In this document: positions 52,106-62,688 of the stretch, one piece after another
How positions within the stretch are numbered: the stretch's first letter is position 1
How the letters are laid out: every line of letters begins with the position of its first letter
Source of the DNA: Aricia agestis
Taxonomy: Eukaryota; Arthropoda; Insecta; Lepidoptera; Lycaenidae
Assembly: GCF_905147365.1 (NCBI RefSeq)
Contig: NC_056412.1
Coordinates: 16,546,001-16,610,000 of the forward strand
Length of the DNA: 64,000 nucleotides
Reading direction: 5' to 3'
Made by a program: the position numbers and the translations under genes
Notes under the pieces: model-generated
Told to the model about the DNA's origin: nothing
Database searches by the model: none
The model's input: only the letters and a program-made list of their open reading frames with translations

Positions 52106-53054
52106 AAAGCTGCTTGATCTCTTACCCTCATCATCTCATCATGTCCTTGATAGTATCAGTGATCCATGGATAGGAATGATCTTTAATTACCACCGTCTTT
52201 ATGGGTGCGTAAGTATCAAAGAGCCAAAGCATGCAGTAATTAAAATCTCTTAACATTACATTCACATCTGTGTGCTGAGCAATGAGATCCCACCGTATAT
52301 GTTGCAAGTCATTATTAAAGTTATCGACAGAAATATTTTTTATAGGTCTGTAAGAAGTGATGCGTGGTATGACCTTAGCTCTCTTAATATGAAATTCACA
52401 TACCACCAATCGATGACCGTATAGTGTTCCCACAGCATCCACAGTTACTTGTTTCGCAGTGAGGTCAGAACACACCAAATCAATCATGGTTTGACTGCCA
52501 TTCGTAAAATGAGTAGGCTCCGATACTAATTGATCCAAATTGAAACAAGATAGAAACGACTTTAACTGCTTACATTTTTGATGATCAGTGTAGTTAATGT
52601 TAAAATCCCCGGTCAAAATCATGCTATCACATTCAGGGATGGAACTTACTGTGTCAGTAAGGGCATCAAAAAATAATTCCATGGGAACCCACTCAGGTCT
52701 ATAGGCTGTACCAACTATAAGCTTTCTGCCATTAGCATTCACAATCAGCCACATCTGCTCTACAGTAGCATGTGCCGGATCAACAGGATGACGCCAACTA
52801 CGCACTGTAATCCCTTGACGAATGTAGAAGCCCACGCCACCACCACGGGAACGATGCTCCCGCGGCCGAGGTGTGTGCTGGAACCGGTACCCGAAAATAG
52901 TCGGCGCACGTCCCTCTTGTCCTGCATGTATCCAGGTCTCATTCACCGCCAAAACATCGATAGTATTCCGGTTAACAGCAGCAACAATATTATCGTGATT
53001 AGTCCCCAGGGAACCTGCATTATACAATCCAACCTTAAAATGTTTATTAGCCAT
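52106..53054 (-). pseudogene. LINE ORF2, endonuclease half
   Basis: Starts at the ATG on 53054 with KVGLYNAGSLGTNHDNI, then VLAVNETWI (catalytic glutamate), RGGGVGFYIR, GTAYRPEWVP, ILTGDFNINYTD, MIDLVC and GHRLVVCEF where a (S/T)DH motif is expected (histidine is kept, aspartate replaced by glycine). The frame ends at 52131 with ITDTIKDMMR, because an 8-bp tandem duplication (CTCATCAT twice, 52127-52142) shifts it. In the next frame VRDQAA continues up to the edge of the inserted element at 52106 and onward into the reverse transcriptase half. The family member is inactive here. Confidence 0.88.
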
Positions 53055-53397
53055 TTACATAATAAAACAATGAGCTACATAATTTACTACTGAATTTAAT
53101 TCGGGTTGACACCAGTTTCAACGTTATACCATGTAAGTTGTTGTCAACTTTAATAAAAAAGATTGTACTAACTTTAATGTGTTTCTTATTCATAACTGTC
53201 ATACATCTCATAAAATAGGTAAATTAAAATAATATAACCAATAATAATATTAAAATAATAAATATATAAAACATAAATGATTACGTGTATAACAGTAAAT
53301 AAAATGCAATTAAATATGTGTAAAAAAATAAATAATACAAAATAAAACATGTTTGGAAGTATAAATAAGAATCGTAAACTTTTAAAACACGGTCTCT
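53055..53397 (-). other. Spacer between LINE ORF1 and ORF2
   Basis: About 340 bp, very AT-rich, with minus-strand chance frames only. It probably holds the translation reinitiation region of the element, an inference from position. Confidence 0.55.
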
Positions 53398-54378
53398 CTA
53401 ACGTAAGTCTCCACCGAAAATTTTTGTTATGTCCTTTTCTGAGCGTATCCGAAAAGAAGCCTTCCCAGTTTCGCGTCGTGCAAAGATCCTTCCTCCTGCT
53501 GTCCATACGTACTTCCATCCATGCGACCGTGCTTCCTCCCGAGCCTTATGGAACAACGCCTTATTATGGCGCGTCAAGCGCTCATTGAGGTAAAATCTAG
53601 TCGGCGCCGCGGCAAGCCCAATTCCTTCCGTAGTAAGTCCACGGCGCACACGCGCTGCCCTTAGTAACTCGTCCCGTAGCTTCCTTTGCGCGACACGTAC
53701 CACCAAGGTTCTAGGGCGCATAGACGCGCTTGACGACTCACCCCCAGAGTGCGCGCGGCGACCCAACCGTTCAGCCGACACGATGTCCCTTTGCTCGAGT
53801 GTCATGCCCAACTTATCCGCAATCACAGCTACGATATGGCCTATATTTTCAGACTTCTCTTCTGGAATGCCAGTTATTTCCACATCGTTAGAAAATAAAT
53901 CCTGGTCGCGGTCGTTTACTTCAAGCTTCAACTGCTCGACAGATGATCGTAGATACTCCACTTCATTGGACTGTGGTTCGGAAAATTTATTTTCCAGAGT
54001 AGTCAGACGAGTTTCCACTTCACTGAGTCTATCTTGGTATGTATTCACGATGATCCGTAGTGAGTCGAACTCTTCACGGAACTCCTTGGTCTCCGCACGA
54101 AGCAGGCGGACTTCACGTAAAATCTGCTCAGTTACATTTACGCTTTCGGTTGAGTCCCGCGATGTAACAAATGTGACAGTATCATCGCGCACTGGTTGTT
54201 CCGAGTTATCCTTCCGTGGTGTTTGCGCTTTGCAGTCGAGGCATTGCCTCGAAGAAGTTACCTTAGCATTATTTGAAAGGTTAACACAGGCTTTATGTAA
54301 GTATCTTGTACACTTCATGCATCTAACGCCATCTGTCTGTGTCGTAAATTAACCGCAAGCTCTGCACCTTAGTGGCAT
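53398..54378 (-). pseudogene. LINE ORF1 with early stop in the zinc finger
   Basis: The likely start is the ATG at 54378, giving MPLRCRACG, then an in-frame TAA at codon 10, then VRCMKCTRYLHKACV, so a PHD-like finger is broken by one nonsense codon. Downstream is open for 306 codons: a coiled coil with regular leucines (about 70-150), SNDVEITGIPEE opening the FP-like domain, RTLVVRVAQRKLRDELLRAA, FYLNERLTRHNKALFHKARE and WKYVWTAGGRIFARR near the end. These words mirror the + strand ORF1 at 46729 (KYVWVKHGKILARR), so the two LINEs belong to related families. Confidence 0.88.
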
Positions 54379-54400
54379 TATAGTTGAACTTGACTCAGTT

Positions 54401-55168
54401 CCACAAGAGTTCGCTAGATGGCGTTGCATATATTATTCAAGCGATACTATAGTCTATGGTGCGTTTGCTCAAGCCTATAATCTGTGGTAAAAAACTAGTA
54501 ATGGTGGTTTCTATAGTCTATGATGTTGACACTTGACGTATGAAAGTACCCACTTTTTAAAAAGTCACTTCGATTATTGTTGCACCAAATCACAGTTTTT
54601 TCACTGAATTACTGGATTTTCCGCGTACATCTATCGTCGCAAACACTAATATCAGCCCTCCGTATTACCGCGCAAAAAACTAAAGCACAGTTGCTGTATT
54701 TTGACTCGATTTAGTAATTTTTAGATTAAAGTAACGTGAATGTGCACCCTATGACTTGAACGTCCGAAACGTCACTCCTAAAGTTAACATAAATAATATA
54801 TTTAACGGTAATACAAGTTTTAACTCAATTTACTGTACTAATTTTATGTATTATAATATCTTAATTGTATCGGAATCAAACATAAATTACAACGTAAATT
54901 TGGAAATTATAAACAAAAGTTTGAGAACCACAGTTTTGAAACCAGTTCGAAAACGAAACTTAGTATTATTCAAGTATATCCTATTGCCACCCTTATCGTA
55001 TTTGCTCCGCATGAAATTGACACTTGTGTGTATATGCGACGCAGCAATCGTAAGGTTAAAATTTGTTCAACTGCGCTTCTCACACAGGTCTAATTTGCTT
55101 GTATTATCAACCACCTACCCACACATATCTTTTAGTGATATTTTTTGTCATTACGCCATGTACAGTAT
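54401..55168. other. Possible LINE 5' region, then nothing recognised
   Basis: The start of this stretch may be the 5' region of the minus-strand LINE. TAGTCTATGGTG/TAGTCTATGATG repeats near 54450-54525. A 157-codon + strand frame (54756-55229) has no domain and runs into the C/G-rich MITE, so it is not called. Confidence 0.4.
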
Positions 55169-55455
55169 CATGGGCGTACCGAGGGGGGGGGGGCAGGGGG
55201 GGCAGCTCCCCCCCCCTGGATCATGTTGACGTCCCTACTAAGTATATTATCTAGTACTTTCATCTATTAAAAATAACGATTTTTTGCCATTTGTTTGCAA
55301 TACAACTAAAAATTATTAATTTTTTATTCTTTATATATATCTGATTTGCCCCCCCCCCCCTGACCCAGAATCTGCGTAATTTGCCCCCCCCCCCCCCAGG
55401 CCCAGAACCTGGGTAATTTGCCCCCCCCCTGGCCCAGAACCTGGGTACGCCCATG
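55169..55455. mobile_element. hAT-like MITE with long G and C runs, 287 bp
   Basis: Ends CATGGGCGTACC and GGTACGCCCATG are exact inverted repeats, with exact 8-bp duplication TACAGTAT (55161-55168 and 55456-55463). Inside are G runs near the left end and, at the right, three tandem units CCCAGAACCTGGGTAATTTG, each followed by a C run (up to about 15). Confidence 0.88.
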
Positions 55456-56527
55456 TACAGTATATTATAACATTAAAATATATTTAAAAATCGAATTAAA
55501 CAAGACGTCCTATGAAAATAATATACACAATAATTATAGTAGACTGTATGTTATTTCCGCACCCTGAAAAACTTTCGTTTTTACTTTTTAGTTACATTTA
55601 AACCAACATCTATCTCAAATTTTATTACAGGGCATTGTCGTATAGGGATATATGTATTGTACTAATTTAAAAAAATCTACTTATGCCTTGATTTAAGTAA
55701 AAATATTGGTAATGTTCCTAGGAAGGCCGGTGGTTCCTTATAAGGCCCAACCAAAGATTTGATAGTTGGCCTTGCTAGGGAACATGCACTTTACAAGAAA
55801 CATCTAAACATCATTAACATATAAACACTTATTTTGAGTTATAAATTCGTACCGTAACAATTAAAATAATGTTGTTTTTTTATAACATCTTTACTTATTA
55901 GGATTAATAAACTTATACACACATATTGAACATTCTGGCCTTTTAAAGAACGGGCCATAAGAAGGCCATTTTAGATTAAAAACAAATTGATTAATTATAA
56001 CTTATAAGGTGTCAATGTGATACTCATTACTACTAGTTTTAAAGAATTTCCATCAATATATTATTAGTTATAAGATGATGTTCAAGTAATGTTCGTTATT
56101 GTTTTTTTATATGATATAAATATATTGAGCATTTAATGTGTTGCTTAATTGAAAGAAATTCTAATGTCGTTTTAGTAAAAGCAAATAAATAAATACTTGT
56201 AATTGTATTTTCAAGTTAAGCGACTGATGTATAATATTGGCTTTGTTTGGAGCTGTGTTCCTTGCAAGGCCATTTGGAAGAGCTTAACAAAACTTAAGTT
56301 TACTACATGGATATTGAAGCTAGGTTAAAAAAAGATTTATAATATTATTATACCTTATAAAACAGAGCATTACTTGATAATTTGTTTTCTTAATTTATTT
56401 AGTTAATAAACGAATAATAAGCATTTTCTCGTTAGAGTGGCCTTACATGGTTCAGGGTCCTTACTACCCCCATACATGTTCGAACGCGCGGCGCCCCAAC
56501 GGCGCTGCCAAAACGCGCCTAAGATCC

Positions 56528-56866
56528 ATACCTCACCGGGATGCCACAGCTCACGGTGACGTGGCCATTGACGTTACCATGGCAACGTCTGGCGTCTCTA
56601 CGTCTCCGCAAAACGGTATTTTTCTTAAATTCTGTGAAGATTTAAGAAAATACCTTGAAAAAATATTAAATTTTCACTAAAATCAGCGACTGATTGAGTG
56701 ACGGAACATACAAAGACGTGCAAACAGCTGGCAACGTCAACAGTCGCCGCATGCGGAGCGGTCGACTCTGGCTTCGCTGGCGACGGCGACGGCGACGTAG
56801 AGACGCCAGACTTTGATATTATAGTAACGGCACTGGCCTCATCGCCGTGGCATCCCGGTGAGGTAT
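56528..56866. repeat. Inner palindrome of the left arm
   Basis: ATACCTCACCGGGATGCCAC (56528-56547) is exactly inverted at 56847-56866. Further in, GGCGTCTCTACGTC (56591) pairs with GACGTAGAGACGCC (56794). GC-rich compared with the arm. It is mirrored in the right arm at about 58223-58555. Confidence 0.85.
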
Positions 56867-56996
56867 GGCCCTTAGACTACCTATTTTAAAAAACGTAGAA
56901 GTAATTTATGGTTTTTCAGAAACTTCAAATGAAATGAACAATTTTTAGACAATTCTTAGAAAAATTTCCAAGAAAGTATAGTACCTAACGAAGTCA

Positions 56997-58091
56997 GTCG
57001 CCGCGTTCAAAGTCTTCGAGAAAAGCTATGCAATAGTTTAAAAACAGCTTAAGACCGCCAGGCGCCAAGTAAACAACAACCTACAACCGCCAAGTCGCTG
57101 ATTATCTCGATTCAGTTCGCTGTGAATTGATCCTTAAACTATTATGTTATGTGAAATCAAACATCTACATTAGCGGTCCCCTGACACACCTTGACAACAA
57201 TAATTATTAGGGACTAAAATATTATTTTCACAAGTTAGGAATTATGTAATCTTTAAAAGGCAGTAAATATTATTTCATTATTTTTTAAAGTTGTTTGGCG
57301 GTTTCTTTTAAAATTTCCAAATTTAATTTTATTTCATGCTTTTTGAACTTGTGTTGGTTATAGTGCAGAATAATTCCTATCAACATAATATTATTCTCAT
57401 GATTACCATCTATCAATGTCCTTTTCGATGAGGCCGTTAATAATATGAGCCCAAACATGAAACCTCCACTTTGGGTTCATACGGAGCTCGGACCTATAGA
57501 ATCCAGGTGATGCTGCAGCAGCAGCATGTAAACATTTACTGTTTCTCCTTATTACTGGTTGTCACAATTAAAATGAGCCCAAACATGAAACCTCTGCTCT
57601 AAGTCGACAAAGAGTTGGATATCCTATTGATTACCAGTTGATGCTGCAGCACCAGGTCAACTTTCCATTAATATCACGTATATTGTATATTCACAAGCAT
57701 CACGAACTAGAATGAATAAGCTAAGAACATTCTCGATCGATGTCAGTTTTCAAACAAAAAAAAAAAACTAGAGATGCTGATATTATATCCATACTCATCA
57801 TTAGCTTTATATAACTTTTAATTTAGTATTTGTAAATTTAAACTATCCTATTCTAGTAATAAAGAAGTCCCTTGTAAAATAGAACAAAAATAAAGGCTAG
57901 AATAATATTTGTAAGCCAGTGACAATTTGTTTTAATTAGAATTGTCCACGAACCTTAGCGATATTAATATTAATATAAACGTTTGGTCCCTTTTTCCAGG
58001 CTTCACTTTTTATTTATCCGAAATAATTGGGAAAATTGCTGTTTGGAAAATTCTTTTTCGGATGATCAAACTGTATTTTGAAGCTCGCAAA
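56997..58091. other. Spacer of the giant palindrome
   Basis: AT-rich, no frame of note. AAAGCTATGCAATAGTTTAA near 57023 matches the right edge of the repeat at 35885. ATGAGCCCAAACATGAAACC occurs twice (about 57446 and 57573), each time followed some 60-70 bp later by GATGCTGCAGCA, an internal direct duplication of about 125 bp. Confidence 0.6.
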
Positions 58092-58222
58092 TGACTTCGT
58101 TAGGTACTATACTTTCTTAGAAAATTTTCTAAGAATTGTTTAAAAATTGTTCATTTCATTTGAAGTTTCTGAAAAACCATAAATTACTTCTACGTTTTTT
58201 AAAAAAGGTAGTCTAAGGGCCA

Positions 58223-58555
58223 TACCTCACCGGGATGCCACGGCGATGAGGCCAGTGCCGTTACTATAATATCAAAGTATGGCGTCTCTACGTCGCCGTC
58301 GCCAGCGAAGCCAGAGTCGACCGCTCCGCATGCGGCGACTTTTGACGTTGCCAGCTGTTTGCACGTCTTTGTATGCTCCGTCACTCAATCAGTCGCTGAT
58401 TTTAGTGAAAATTTAATATTTTTTCAAGGTATTTTCTTAAATCTTCACAGAATTTAAGAAAAACACCGTTTTGCGGAGACGTAGAGACGCCAGACGTTGC
58501 CATGGTAACGTCAATGGCCACGTCACCGTGAGCTGTGGCATCCCGGTGAGTTATG
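58223..58555. repeat. Inner palindrome of the right arm
   Basis: Reverse-complement counterpart of 56528-56866, with CATACCTCACCGGGATGCCA on the left and GTGGCATCCCGGTGAG on the right. One end differs by a base (GAGTTATGG for GAGGTATGG), and a 6-bp GCGACG unit present in the left arm is missing. Confidence 0.8.
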
Positions 58556-59442
58556 GATCTTAGGCGCGTTTTGGCAGCGCCGTTGGGGCGCCGCGCGTTC
58601 GAACATGTATGGGGGTAGTAAGGACCCTGAACCATGTAAGTTAAGGCCACTCTAATGGGAAAATGCTTATTATTCGTTTATTAACTAAATAAATTAAGAA
58701 AACAAATTATCAAGTAATGCTCTGTTTTATAAGGTATAATAATATTATAAATCTTTTTTAACCTAGCTTCAATATCCATTTAATAAACTTAAGTTTTGTT
58801 AAGCTCTTCCAAATGGCCTTGCAAGGAACACAGCTTCAAACAAAGCCAATATTATATATCAGTCGCTTAACTTGAAAATACAATTACAAGTATTTATTTA
58901 TTTGCTTTTACTAAAACGACATTAAAATTTCTTTCAATTAACAAACACATTAAATTTTCGAAATTCTTTAAAACTAGTAGTAATGAGTATCACATTGACA
59001 CCTAATAAGTTATAATTAATCAATTTGTTTTTAATCTAAAATGGCCTTCTTATGGGCCCGTTCTTTAAAAGGCCAGAATGTTCAATATGTGTGTATAAGT
59101 TTATTAATCCTAATAAGTAAAGATGTTATAAAAAAACAACATTATTTTAATTGTTACGGTACGCATTTATAACTCAAAATAAGTGTTTATATGTTAATGA
59201 TGTTTAGATGTTTCTTGTAAAGTGCATGTTCCCTAGCAAGGCCAACTATCAAATCTTTGGTTGGGCCTTATAAGGAACCACCGGCCTTCCTAGGAACATT
59301 ACCAATATTTTAACTTAAATCGAGGCATAAGTAGATTTTTTTTAATTAGTACAATACCTATACCCTGTAATAAAATTTGAGATAGATGTAGGTTTAAATG
59401 TAACTAAAAAGTAAAAACGAAGGTTTTTCAGGGTGCGGAAAT

Positions 59443-60221
59443 CACAATTGTAGCCTCGACAACCGAAGTCTGCAAACAGTGAGATCTCACTGCCACAATT
59501 GCGGCGCGATCGACTCGCCACCGCGTTTGTGGGCTTAAGTTTGATGGATCTAAGTGTGTAGTAGAAAGAATATGTCTTACCATGACGATAACTACGACTT
59601 TTTAACAGTTGGCCTTCAAAGGAACGTGGCCTTCTATGGTGCATGGTCAGCAGTAGCATTTTAAAGTCGCGCGCTTGAGCAGCGCATTCGTCCATTCGTT
59701 CTTCTCGTCCGCTTCGAACGCGCACGCTCCAAAGGCGCTGCGAAACGCTTAAGGTGACGCCGTTTTTCTGCTCCGGCCGGGCCGGCCTCTCATAGAAAAA
59801 CAAGAAATGAAACATGTGAACAATGGAACAACAAGGAATGGACAGGGCGTAAGCGACAAAATGGTTTTTGTCGCGTAATTTAAAAACCTTAAATAATATA
59901 TTTCATATAAGCTATGGGCTTAAATCACTCTCCTCTGTTGTCAAAATTAGTATCCCTTTTTTTTACAAAGGTCTTTTTGATTGATTATTCTGTGTTATAA
60001 AAGTTGACCAATCGTGTTATGTTGTGGGTAATTCAAAGACAAATACATGATGAATACTGACAATGAACTTTAATTTCTTAGCTTTAGTCATTGCTGAGAA
60101 AAATTCAACGTCCTTGCAGCTAAATTATCAAGGCGTCGCCTAAACGATAAAACCAGCCTTGGCTGGGACAAAATGCTGCGTTATGGCGTCGCATCGAAAA
60201 ACAACATCGCAGAGAAATGTA
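59443..60221. other. Possible diverged relative of the palindrome arm; otherwise nothing recognised
   Basis: 59600-59760 has AGTTGGCCTTCAAAGGAACG, CTTCGAACGCGCACGC and GGCGCTGCGAAACGC, which resemble AGTTGGCCTTGCTAGG, GTTCGAACGCGCGGCG and GGCGCTGCCAAAACGC of the arms. A 157-codon minus-strand frame (59342-59815) overlaps the arm end and is not supported. Confidence 0.45.
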
Positions 60222-60365
60222 TCGACCGATTTGGGTGAAATTTGGCATGGAGATACTTTGAGTCCCGGGAAAGGAAAAAGGATACTTTTCGTCCCAGAAA
60301 GATGCACGGTTTCCGCGCGATAAACAAGTTTCGGCGCAACAGAGTTACGGGCGTCATTTAGTCAG
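60222..60365 (-). repeat. Family A repeat
   Basis: GACCGATTTGGGTGAAATTT, AGTCCCGGGAAAGGA, GTTTCCGCGCGATAAAC and GCGCAACAGAGTTACGGGCG in family order, without the microsatellite. Confidence 0.75.
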
Positions 60366-61272
60366 TCATAAACAAATTAATTAAAATTTTACATGCACTA
60401 CTATTATCTAAAGACTATTTCAAGGATTCGAATGTCTGTTATAAACATGGCTCTCTATTTATGGTAGTTAATGTGCAAACTAGTTAATTATAAGTTAGAA
60501 GTTGTTGGTCCAATTTTACTGAATATTAATTGCTTAGTTTTGTTCTGTTTAGTTAAGGTAAGACGGAATATATTTTATAAATGAAAACCTAATTTGATAA
60601 GCTGGTATTCTTTATGTAAACTGGTAAATATTTATGTCTCGGGTACTTATAATGTACAGAGGTCTTAGCCAACACGTTTTCTTTATCGCTTCTTAATAGA
60701 ATCGCCGATTAAAAAGTATGAAATTGAGTCGAATGTCGACATCATAATTTTATTTATTTAAATTACGCTTAAAAGTTAATTCCGAACATTTTTGATCGGC
60801 TCGGCCCTGTGTACAAAATAAGTTCCTACCCGATACAAAAAGATTTAAGACGTTTGCAAGAAAAGTACGGGAGCCCTAGAACAATTTTTTTTGATTACTA
60901 TCAAGCTAATTTTTTGTGAGTCATTTTGATAACACGAACAACATTTTTATTTTCAAAAAATCCTGAAAGTGGTAGCTAACATAGATAGAAAGAATTTCAT
61001 ACTTTGACTTGATGATCGTAAAGTATGGATTGTTCTATTTGTAGGACAATGTTATTCTTAAATTATATAACTATTAATCTATCAATATACAAAAAATCAG
61101 CTCGGTAGGGTTCCGTTATAGGATTCTGTAATCAACAAAACTTGGTTGACTACTGAACTGTACTATCAGTAAAATTGAACCTAAATTCTAGAATAGCTAT
61201 CCGGAAGACTATATGGGAAGGTACGGTATGCGAAATATTGGACCGACGGATGTGCTTAATGTGGTAGACAAG
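60366..61272. other. No gene recognised
   Basis: 60676-60745 resembles the left arm of the hairpin at 32852 (TTTATCGCTTCTTAATAGAA). 61095-61130 has TAGGGTTCCGTTATAGG, a piece of family F. No coding support. Confidence 0.4.
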
Positions 61273-61275
61273 TAA

Positions 61276-61443
61276 GGGTCAATTCAGACCGCAACGCGAC
61301 GCGTAGATATGCATTTCTAAATGTGTATGGATTTGACAGATTTGACAGATTTGCAAGACGTCTCACGCAATTGAAATCTGTCAATTCAGTACTTTAGAAA
61401 TGAATCCACGCGTCGCGACTCGCGTTACGGTCTGAATTGGCCC
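61276..61443. mobile_element. PIF/Harbinger-like MITE flanked by TAA, 168 bp
   Basis: GGGTCAATTCAGACCGCAAC and, inverted, GGGCCAATTCAGACCGTAAC. TAA at 61273-61275 and 61444-61446. ACGCGACGCGT and ACGCGTCGCG words lie inside. A second copy starts near 63905 and runs out of the window. Confidence 0.8.
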
Positions 61444-61734
61444 TAATGTTTAACTATTTTAAACCTTATGGCGCTAATAAAAAGAACGAAAAAAAGTACA
61501 TATAACTGGTCTGTCAACGACCGTGCGTCCTTATAATCTACATTAGTTGAAATAAATCACTTCTTTTTGTGTCGCTATTCATACACTTTTTACCTGACTT
61601 CGCCAGAAATAGGGATATGTTCTTAGAGTTAGTATGTATATTATGTCAACGATATCAAAATACTAAGTTCTAATTCTATGTATTATGTATGTAATATGAT
61701 TGTTTGACACACTTTGTTGGATTCGGTATTATTT

Positions 61735-62143
61735 TCAACCGACTTCAAAAAAGGAGGTTATGAGTTCGACCCGCATGTAATATTTGCAGAGCTGCCCAGT
61801 TTTCTAACCTGAATAGTTTGCGAGAGAGACTCTTTCAAAGTGGTAAAATGTGTGTCCCCCCCTTCTCTTCTTCTAAAGTAAGGGCATGACAAGTCTAAAA
61901 AAATATATACTTATGATGTACATTACTATAAAAACTACCAACGAAAATTGGTTTGATGCATTTGATCTAGCAAGTAGTTTTTTTATACGTCATATTAAAT
62001 GGTAAACCTTAAATTAACTTTCATTAAATCAACTGAAATATAAAAATTAATTTAAAACCCTTTTAATTTCATAAAAATAAACCTTATTGCTGCTGCGGAA
62101 CCCTTCATGGGCGAGTCCAACTCGCACCTGGCCGGTTTTTTAA
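61735..62143 (+). repeat. Family F repeat, copy 2
   Basis: Shares AACCTGAATAGTTTGCGAGA, AAAGTGGTAAAATGTGTG, TATAAAAACTACCAACGAAA and CTTATTGCTGCTGCGGAACC with 34545-35163. It has the complete 3' end GGCGAGTCCAACTCGCACCT, then GGCCGGTTTTTT, which copy 1 lacks. Confidence 0.78.
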
Positions 62144-62558
62144 AAAGTAAACAACTTGTCTCCTTTGAACTTTACTTACATTTAGATGATAATAATGTAC
62201 TTATATACAAAATGACATGAAACATAGTAAGTACTACTAATAATAAATAATAACCTCTACTGAAATACTCGTATTATTGTAGGTTTTGAAAACCCAGGAA
62301 TCTCAGAAATAAAACGACAAAATTTTTAACCTCTCTGTATTAACAACTATAGGCAATTTAAAAATAAACTATTTATATTACATAGTATAATATTATACGG
62401 CATGTCACTATAATACATTGTATCTTATATTATTCTAATCGATCCGCATGATACAAAATTTAACATTTATTTCATAGCACCCGAATTTTGAAGCTTTTTA
62501 ACAATAGCACTAAATCTATTCACACTAAAAACAAAATTAAGCCAACAATTTATCCTCC
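62144..62558. other. No gene recognised
   Basis: AT-rich, no supported frame. Confidence 0.4.
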
Positions 62559-62561
62559 TAA

Positions 62562-62685
62562 GGGCGCGTTCAGACGTGCGCATGTTCTGCGCGTATTGGT
62601 TGGTTGTTTATGGTAAAAAACGCGCGCGGCCTTACGCTTCCATTTTCATTTCCCATACGCAACACGCGCACGTCTGAACGCGCCC
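62562..62685. mobile_element. PIF/Harbinger-like MITE flanked by TAA, 124 bp
   Basis: GGGCGCGTTCAGACGTGCGC and, inverted, GGGCGCGTTCAGACGTGCGC: a perfect 20-base terminal repeat. TAA at 62559-62561 and 62686-62688. Confidence 0.85.
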
Positions 62686-62688
62686 TAA

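Larger units (their letters stand above)
47636..54400 (-). mobile_element. Two-ORF jockey-like LINE, interrupted by a DNA element
   Basis: On the minus strand the order is ORF1 (54378-53398), an AT-rich gap, the endonuclease part of ORF2 (53054-52106), an inserted element (52105-50240), the reverse transcriptase part (50239-48314), and a 3' region of about 670 bp ending in AATAAACG and a CTTT-rich tail at about 47636. The two halves of ORF2 join in frame across the insertion, so this is one element. Its 5' limit is not defined. Confidence 0.88.
55553..59442. repeat. Giant palindrome: 1.4-kb inverted arms with 1.1-kb spacer
   Basis: Left arm 55553-56996 and right arm 58092-59442 are inverted copies, colinear from ATTTCCGCACCCTGAAAAAC at the outside to GTACCTAACGAAGTCA at the inside. 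Long stretches are nearly the same (translated chance frames in the arms differ by only a few residues in 60-80). The right arm is about 90 bp shorter because of indels. GGCCTT/AAGGCC words recur about eight times per arm. No coding; no clear target duplication. It may be a fold-back transposon, a non-autonomous DNA element with very long terminal repeats, or an inverted duplication. Confidence 0.88.

Noticed and set aside
53398..54352. Host gene for a PHD-finger/coiled-coil protein
   Set aside because: Architecture, order with endonuclease and reverse transcriptase, and an in-frame stop show it is LINE ORF1.
54756..55229. 157-codon + strand reading frame
   Set aside because: Crosses into the C/G-rich MITE at 55169; no recognisable domain.
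56447..58650. Paired frames of 60-80 codons conserved between the two palindrome arms
   Set aside because: Their similarity follows from the arms being inverted copies; stops and lengths give no sign of selection for protein.
59342..59815. 157-codon minus-strand frame
   Set aside because: Spans the outer end of the right palindrome arm; no domain.
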